Shown here: positions 24,479 to 28,127 of the stretch, piece by piece
Numbering within the stretch: position 1 is the first letter of the stretch
How the letters are laid out: the number at the start of each line of letters is the position of its first letter
Source: CAZLLE01 sp964560425
GTDB taxonomy: Bacteria; Campylobacterota; Campylobacteria; Campylobacterales; QNZT01
DNA length: 28,127 nucleotides
Direction: 5' to 3'
Assembly: GCA_964560425.1 (NCBI GenBank)
Contig: CAZLLE010000046.1
Location: forward strand, 1 to 28,127
The notes under the pieces: model-generated
Database searches by the model: none
Told to the model about the DNA's origin: nothing
What the model saw: only the letters and a program-made list of their open reading frames with translations
Position numbers and translations under genes: made by a program

Positions 24479-26569
24479 CTAGTGAACAAAGAGATAATTA
24501 TATTTCAATAAATTATCTTTCAAGGTAACTATATCAGATATTTTTAATCCCTCTTCTATCCACTCTTTGATATCTTGGGGAAACTCATCAATCATAGGTT
24601 GATATAACCTATTTTTTATATCCTCTGAAATATCACTATTTTCAAAAAGTAGAGAGATATGTCTTATTAATGTTGAATCTTGAATCTCTCTAATATTACA
24701 AATCTCTTTAAAACTTTTTTCATCTTTAATCAATTTGAGTGTCTCTAAATATGTTTTACTTAGCTCTTTTTTGGGTTTTACCCCCTCTTTGACGAAAGAT
24801 GAGGCAAGAGATAAAAAAGAGTCTGAATATTTTTCTAGTTTCATCTCACCTACACCTGATATTTTCAAAAATTCCTCTTTATTAAGAGGTAGTTTCCGAG
24901 ATATTTCCATAAGTGTTTTATCACTAAAAATTATATAGGGAGGTACACCTGCCTCTTTTGCCAAAGAGCTTCTAAGCTCTCTAAATTTTTCAAAAACTTC
25001 ATCTTTTACCTCCTCTTTTTTATACTCTTTATAAGATTTTTCGACTATTAAATTTGAAGCATCAATCTCAACTGTTCTCTCTTTTCTCAAAACTTCCCAT
25101 CCAATAGAAGTAACTTTAAGGACTCTAAACTCACCATCAATCACTATCGCCTCTATATCAAGAAGAGTATCAACAATAGCTCCCCACTGCTCTTTATTTA
25201 GATCTTTTCCAATCTCAAATACAGATAATTTATCATGCCCAAAATCCAAAACTCTTTTTGCTCGTGAGCCTCTAAGCACATCAATAATATAGGTTTGACC
25301 AAATCTCTCACCACATCTCAAAATAGCTGATAAAAATTTTTGAGCCTCTATAGTAATATCTCTATACTCTCTCTCCCCACCCAAACAGTTATCACAAATT
25401 TTGCCACACTCTTCTATATCATCACCAAAATATTTGGCAATATATTTATGACGACACTTTGTAGTAATAGAAAATCTATACATAGTCTCTAATTTTTTAT
25501 AATTATTTGTTTTGTAGATAGAATCAGGCAACTCATCTATAAATCTCTTTTTACCCATCTCATCACTTTTGGCATACAAAAGCAAAACATCTGCATTTAA
25601 TCCATCTCTACCCGCTCGTCCTATCTCTTGTGAATAGTTTTCCAAAGTTTTAGGCATAGAAGTATGCAAAACAAATCGAATATTACTCTTATCAATCCCC
25701 ATGCCAAAAGCAATAGTAGCCACAATTATTTTGATACTCTCATCTTTGAAGCGTCTAAAAACTTCATCTCTTTTAGCAGAAGGAAGCCCCGCATGATAGG
25801 CTAAGGTATTAAATCCATTGCTATTTAAATATTCAGATACTCCCTCTGTCTCTTTTCTAGTAAAACAGTAGACAATCCCACACTCATCTTTATGAGTTTC
25901 TAAAAATGCTTTTATCTGCTCTTTTCCACCACCTACTCTTTTTTGAGCCCGTATTAGAAGATTTGTTCTTTGAATTTTACTTCTTAAGACACTATTTGTA
26001 TCAATAGAGAGTGTCTTTAAAATATCCTCTTCAACAGCTTTTGTAGCTGTAGCTGTAAAGGCTGTAATTGGAGTATGAGGAAAATTATTTTTTAGAAATT
26101 TTAGTTTTCTATAATCATCTCTAAACTCATGACCCCACTCACTCACACAATGAGCCTCATCAATAACAAAAAAGTTAATATTAACCTCTCTAAGCCTATC
26201 TATAAAATACTCCAAACTAAACCGTTCAGGAGCAATATATAAAAATGATAATTGTCCACTCAATAACTTATGATAAACCTCTTCATTCTCTTTTTGAGAA
26301 TTACTAGAACTAAGCATCTCAGCATTGATACCATGAACTTTAAGTGAAGCCACTTGATCTTGCATAAGAGCAATAAGAGGGGATATTACAACAGTAGTAC
26401 CACTCATCATAAGAGAAGGAAGTTGATAAATAAGAGATTTTCCACTTCCTGTAGGTAAAATTGTCAAAAGATCTTTTTTCTCTAAAATCCGATCAATAGC
26501 CTCCGCTTGAATAGGACGAAAATCATCAAATCCAAAATATTTTCTTAAAACCTCTCTCTTATCCATCAT
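24479..26569 (-). CDS. recQ: ATP-dependent DNA helicase RecQ
   Basis: A 696-residue 3'-5' SF2 helicase for recombination and fork repair. LPTGSGKSLIYQLP (Walker A, Lys44), VIDEAHCVSEWGHEFR (DEAH 137-140), FTATAT, YHAGLPSAKRDEV, VATIAFGMGIDKSNIRFVLH and QEIGRAGRDG are the helicase motifs. A four-Cys zinc site (CRHKYIAKYFGDD...CGKICDNC) and winged helix follow. An HRDC domain lies at about 545-615 (EKFRELRSSLAKEAGVPPY). The C-terminal about 80 residues look like the helix-turn-helix (HTH_40-type) extension found in many bacterial RecQ proteins. The start is set at 26569 because it overlaps the upstream stop as ATGA, implying translational coupling; no separate ribosome binding site is seen. Confidence 0.95.
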   Translation of the reverse strand: MMDKREVLRKYFGFDDFRPIQAEAIDRILEKKDLLTILPTGSGKSLIYQLPSLMMSGTTVVISPLIALMQDQVASLKVHGINAEMLSSSNSQKENEEVYHKLLSGQLSFLYIAPERFSLEYFIDRLREVNINFFVIDEAHCVSEWGHEFRDDYRKLKFLKNNFPHTPITAFTATATKAVEEDILKTLSIDTNSVLRSKIQRTNLLIRAQKRVGGGKEQIKAFLETHKDECGIVYCFTRKETEGVSEYLNSNGFNTLAYHAGLPSAKRDEVFRRFKDESIKIIVATIAFGMGIDKSNIRFVLHTSMPKTLENYSQEIGRAGRDGLNADVLLLYAKSDEMGKKRFIDELPDSIYKTNNYKKLETMYRFSITTKCRHKYIAKYFGDDIEECGKICDNCLGGEREYRDITIEAQKFLSAILRCGERFGQTYIIDVLRGSRAKRVLDFGHDKLSVFEIGKDLNKEQWGAIVDTLLDIEAIVIDGEFRVLKVTSIGWEVLRKERTVEIDASNLIVEKSYKEYKKEEVKDEVFEKFRELRSSLAKEAGVPPYIIFSDKTLMEISRKLPLNKEEFLKISGVGEMKLEKYSDSFLSLASSFVKEGVKPKKELSKTYLETLKLIKDEKSFKEICNIREIQDSTLIRHISLLFENSDISEDIKNRLYQPMIDEFPQDIKEWIEEGLKISDIVTLKDNLLKYNYLFVH

Positions 26570-27165
26570 GGGCAATTTTCAATACAAACTTTTTTGGAGA
26601 TCACCTTACCACCACAACTACTAAAACATGAATGGAATCTATCCATACATCCACACTCTTTAGTACAAAGACTATTTTTAGCATTTTTAACCTCTTTGGC
26701 TAAACTAGGCTGATAAGGTTTAGTTGGATAAGTGGGATAATCTAAGTATCTAAGTTTATCTTTATAAAATTTTCTTTTTTTACATGAGTAGTGATCATTT
26801 TTATCTTTTTTACACAACTCTTTATAGTGCTTGTACTCATCTTCATACATATCTTTATCACTTTGATATCTATCATATTTCAAATCATACTGAACTTTTT
26901 CCACTTCCCATATGTGCATCAGTCGATGATATTCAATAAGAGCTATATTATAATTTTGTTCCCCAACCCTCTGAGCATCAATAGCACAGATATCATACTT
27001 TTGTCCACAATTAACTTCACAATTTTTTCTATCAATATAACATCTATTCGCACACATTTTTCCCATGCTTGTATATGGTGTTACATACTCATGGACAACT
27101 TTATATTTGGGAGTACATCCCACAACAAACAGAGATATAACCCCAATCATAATTAATCTAATCAT
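26566..27165 (-). CDS. cysteine-rich lipoprotein with five CX3C motifs
   Basis: 199 residues, not a family I can name. The ATG at 27165 is preferred over 27198 because it gives a compact lipoprotein signal (MIRLIMIGVISLFVVGC, Cys17 lipidated) and only an 8-base overlap with the upstream gene. The mature protein has 14 further cysteines. Two CX3C pairs lie near the N-terminus (38/42, 49/53) plus Cys60, and three near the C-terminus (167/171, 180/184, 194/198) plus Cys173; Cys118 and Cys128 sit in the middle. Between the clusters is a helical, Tyr/Lys/Asp-rich stretch of about 80 residues, then a Pro/Tyr-rich hinge (YPTYPTKPYQP). Helical hairpins pinned by disulfides are likely. The function is unknown. 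Confidence 0.8.
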   Translation of the reverse strand: MIRLIMIGVISLFVVGCTPKYKVVHEYVTPYTSMGKMCANRCYIDRKNCEVNCGQKYDICAIDAQRVGEQNYNIALIEYHRLMHIWEVEKVQYDLKYDRYQSDKDMYEDEYKHYKELCKKDKNDHYSCKKRKFYKDKLRYLDYPTYPTKPYQPSLAKEVKNAKNSLCTKECGCMDRFHSCFSSCGGKVISKKVCIENCP

Positions 27166-27502
27166 CAATTCTACTCGTACCATCCACCCTCTTTCCAAAA
27201 ATTACATTCCAATGGGCAGTACCTGCATCAACAGATTCAGATTGAACTCTAATTTCAACCTCTCCTATTCTATTTTTACGCAAACAGACATTTACATTAT
27301 CTTCAGGATATAACTTGACCTTTGTCTTTATCAAAGTCCCAGCAACAATAGAGACAGGTTTATAAACTTTCCATCCCATAGAGAGTGCAACTTTCCGAAG
27401 ATGTTGAGCATCACTAAAAACTTTTCCTTGAGCTTTGAAGCACTCCTCTGCCGATAAAGAGAGGGTAAATAGAATCATAATTAATACAAATAATTTTTTC
27501 AT
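27158..27502 (-). CDS. small secreted protein of unknown function
   Basis: 114 residues with a clear signal peptide (MKKLFVLIMILFTLSLSA, cleavage probably after Ala18). The mature part of about 96 residues is Lys/Val-rich and predicted mainly beta (VYKPVSIVAGTLIKTKVKL, NVCLRKNRIGEVEIRVQ), with two cysteines that could form a disulfide. It has a strong AAAGGAG ribosome binding site. It is the first gene of a three-gene set with the Cys-rich lipoprotein (8-base overlap) and recQ. I recognise no domain. Confidence 0.75.
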   Translation of the reverse strand: MKKLFVLIMILFTLSLSAEECFKAQGKVFSDAQHLRKVALSMGWKVYKPVSIVAGTLIKTKVKLYPEDNVNVCLRKNRIGEVEIRVQSESVDAGTAHWNVIFGKRVDGTSRIDD

Positions 27503-27646
27503 GAGAAACTCCTTTGTTATAGTCTCTTACTTATGATTTTACAATAGATCTACTTACTTACAATGTAAAAAATAAAATTTACCATAAAACCCCTCTTACA
27601 ATTAAAACATAGTATAATAGACCATACAAAATAGAGGGGTAAATCT
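27503..27646. other. divergent intergenic region with an inverted repeat around a promoter
   Basis: Holds the leader of the minus-strand secreted-protein gene and the promoter of the plus-strand right-edge genes. ACCCCTCT at 27589-27596 and AGAGGGGT at 27633-27640 are perfect inverted copies 36 bases apart. They flank the TATAAT at 27613-27618, and the right copy contains the ribosome binding site of the first tiny ORF. No other gene is seen. Confidence 0.5.
27613..27618 (+). promoter_or_regulatory. -10 box of the right-edge operon
   Basis: TATAAT about 29 bases before the ATG at 27647, with an AGAGGGG ribosome binding site between them. No strong -35. Confidence 0.5.
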
Positions 27647-27712
27647 ATGTCAAAAAATGAGCATGTTAACTCGTTCCCACGGTCTTCCGTGGTAATGCAT
27701 ATAAAAATTTAA
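27647..27712 (+). CDS. 21-codon ORF containing a REP-like palindrome
   Basis: ATG with AGAGGGG 7 bases upstream and a TATAAT promoter in front; it encodes MSKNEHVNSFPRSSVVMHIK plus one residue. Codons 8-18 consist of a GC-rich palindromic repeat (see 27668-27699) that is unlike the surrounding DNA. The ORF is therefore probably either a gene start cut short by insertion of the repeat or a fortuitous reading frame. A translated product is not established. Confidence 0.3.
   Translation: MSKNEHVNSFPRSSVVMHIKI
27668..27699. repeat. REP-like palindromic element
   Basis: AACTCGTTCCCACGG-TCTT-CCGTGGTAATGCA. The core CCACGG (27677-27682) and CCGTGG (27687-27692) form a 6-bp GC-rich stem with a TCTT loop. 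The flanks (CTCGTTC on the left, AATGCA on the right) match, from memory, the widespread CTCGTTCCCACGC...GCGTGGGAATGCA repeat associated with REP-type (Y1 transposase) mobilisation in many bacteria. One right-arm base differs (T for G at 27693). It is a single copy in this window, strikingly GC-rich against the background. Confidence 0.6.
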
Positions 27713-27754
27713 TAGTCTATTAAAACAGTAAATCCAAAACAGAGGAAAGCAAAA

Positions 27755-27820
27755 ATGATAAAAAAACAACTATTTAATAAGCTAAGATATAACTTATCAA
27801 CAAGTAGGAGTAAATTATGA
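27755..27820 (+). CDS. 21-codon basic ORF coupled by ATGA to the next gene
   Basis: Starts with ATG after AGAGGAAAG and encodes MIKKQLFNKLRYNLSTSRSK plus Leu. The stop overlaps the next start as ATGA (27817-27820). The downstream gene also has its own AGGAG inside this ORF. It could be a small basic peptide or a leader that couples translation. Seen only from sequence layout. Confidence 0.4.
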   Translation: MIKKQLFNKLRYNLSTSRSKL

Positions 27821-28110
27821 GTAGCAAGCAAAGCCTAGCAAATCAAATGGGATGGACAATAACAACAAGAGATTATCTAAACAATTTAAACAGTGAATTA
27901 AGACATATATCAAATCAATATGGAAATATGCTAGATATGTTAAGAACAGGTAACTATATAGAAGAAGAGTTACAGAGGATAGAGAAACAACAAAGTGAAT
28001 TTTACGAAAGCACAAAAGATTTGATTCAATATATAGAACAAGAACATTTAAAATATATCGAAAGACAAGCACAAGTTATTCGTGCTGATTTAGCTGAACT
28101 TTCAAAATAG
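27817..28110 (+). CDS. small helical (coiled-coil) protein, accessory
   Basis: 97 residues, no cysteine, no signal peptide, almost entirely helical. After NQMGWTITTRDYLN, one helix runs to about residue 43. A short TGNY turn leads into a second, highly charged helix of about 48 residues (EEELQRIEKQQSEFYESTKD...). This is a helical hairpin of a size typical of WXG100-like or adaptor proteins, but there is no WXG at the turn and I do not recognise the family. It has AGGAG 6 bases upstream and is followed 9 bases later by another start codon, so it is part of an operon continuing off the right edge. What that gene encodes would say most about its role. Confidence 0.75.
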   Translation: MSSKQSLANQMGWTITTRDYLNNLNSELRHISNQYGNMLDMLRTGNYIEEELQRIEKQQSEFYESTKDLIQYIEQEHLKYIERQAQVIRADLAELSK

Positions 28111-28119
28111 GAAAAGAGT

Positions 28120-28127
28120 ATGACAAA
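28120..28127 (+). CDS. start of a further gene, cut by the right edge
   Basis: ATGACAAA following GGAAAAGAG, 9 bases after the stop of the 97-residue protein. Only two codons and part of a third are visible, so nothing can be said about the product. The call rests on spacing and the ribosome binding site. Confidence 0.35.

Noticed and set aside
26791..27313. Two plus-strand ORFs antisense to the Cys-rich lipoprotein and the secreted-protein gene
   Set aside because: Ile/Phe/Asn/Thr-rich, no initiation signals, and fully overlapped by better-supported minus-strand genes with signal peptides and translational coupling.
27668..27699. CRISPR repeat or tRNA-like structure at the GC-rich palindrome
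   Set aside because: There is only one copy, no spacers, no cas genes, and no cloverleaf or CCA end. The match to REP-like palindromes is better.
27815..28072. Minus-strand ORF of 85 codons that looks hydrophobic
   Set aside because: Antisense to the 97-residue helical protein, which has a strong ribosome binding site and ATGA coupling. The Leu/Tyr/Ser-rich antisense frame is expected from Gln/Glu/Lys-rich helices.

Overview
The window is AT-rich, densely packed bacterial chromosome and looks like a member of the Campylobacterota (a Sulfurimonas/Sulfurovum-type organism is my best guess). The grounds are the codon and base composition, a FlaG/FliS flagellar cluster, a BioV-type esterase, a long LeuA, a CheW carrying a zinc-binding CZB insert, and the minus-strand cluster aroB, large MscS, MtaB-type methylthiotransferase, FtsH-like ATPase. 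I recall a similar gene order from Campylobacter, but I cannot verify that here. No rRNA, tRNA, CRISPR array, prophage or transposase gene is visible.

Layout from left to right. Bases 1-1434 (minus): a partial LVIVD-type lipoprotein, rsmD and a small conserved-looking hypothetical protein. Bases 1567-2564 (plus): a short flagellar operon (flaG, fliS and a small helical protein) with no fliD between flaG and fliS. Bases 2561-4102 (minus): a CDF metal exporter and a TRIC-family membrane protein. Bases 4182-5057 (plus): a PKD-like lipoprotein with a Pro-Glu linker. Bases 5088-6892 (minus): leuA, preceded by an unannotated 26-codon leucine-rich leader peptide. Bases 7011-11368 (plus): pgm and valS. 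Bases 11398-11841 (minus): a BON-LysM protein.

Bases 11899-23556 are one long minus-strand block of mostly overlapping genes. In transcription order they are a PLP enzyme, hisD, an S41 protease lipoprotein, an RCK/TrkA-like protein, then (behind a likely internal promoter) aroB, a large MscS channel, mtaB, an FtsH-like pseudoprotease, bioV and mog. Bases 23629-27502 (minus) hold a CheW-CZB hybrid, recQ, a cysteine-rich lipoprotein and a small secreted protein. From 27503 onward the strand switches to plus and the character changes: a REP-like GC-rich palindrome, two tiny ORFs, a 97-residue helical protein coupled by ATGA overlap, and the start of another gene running off the edge. This looks like the beginning of an accessory operon.

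The strongest new observation is the leuA leader peptide: seven consecutive leucine codons, a strong ribosome binding site and its own promoter, which points to leucine-responsive attenuation. Next come the FtsH homologue whose HEXXH protease site is replaced by YQAAR, the CheW domain split by a CZB zinc domain, and the lipoprotein with five CX3C motifs that is translationally coupled to recQ.
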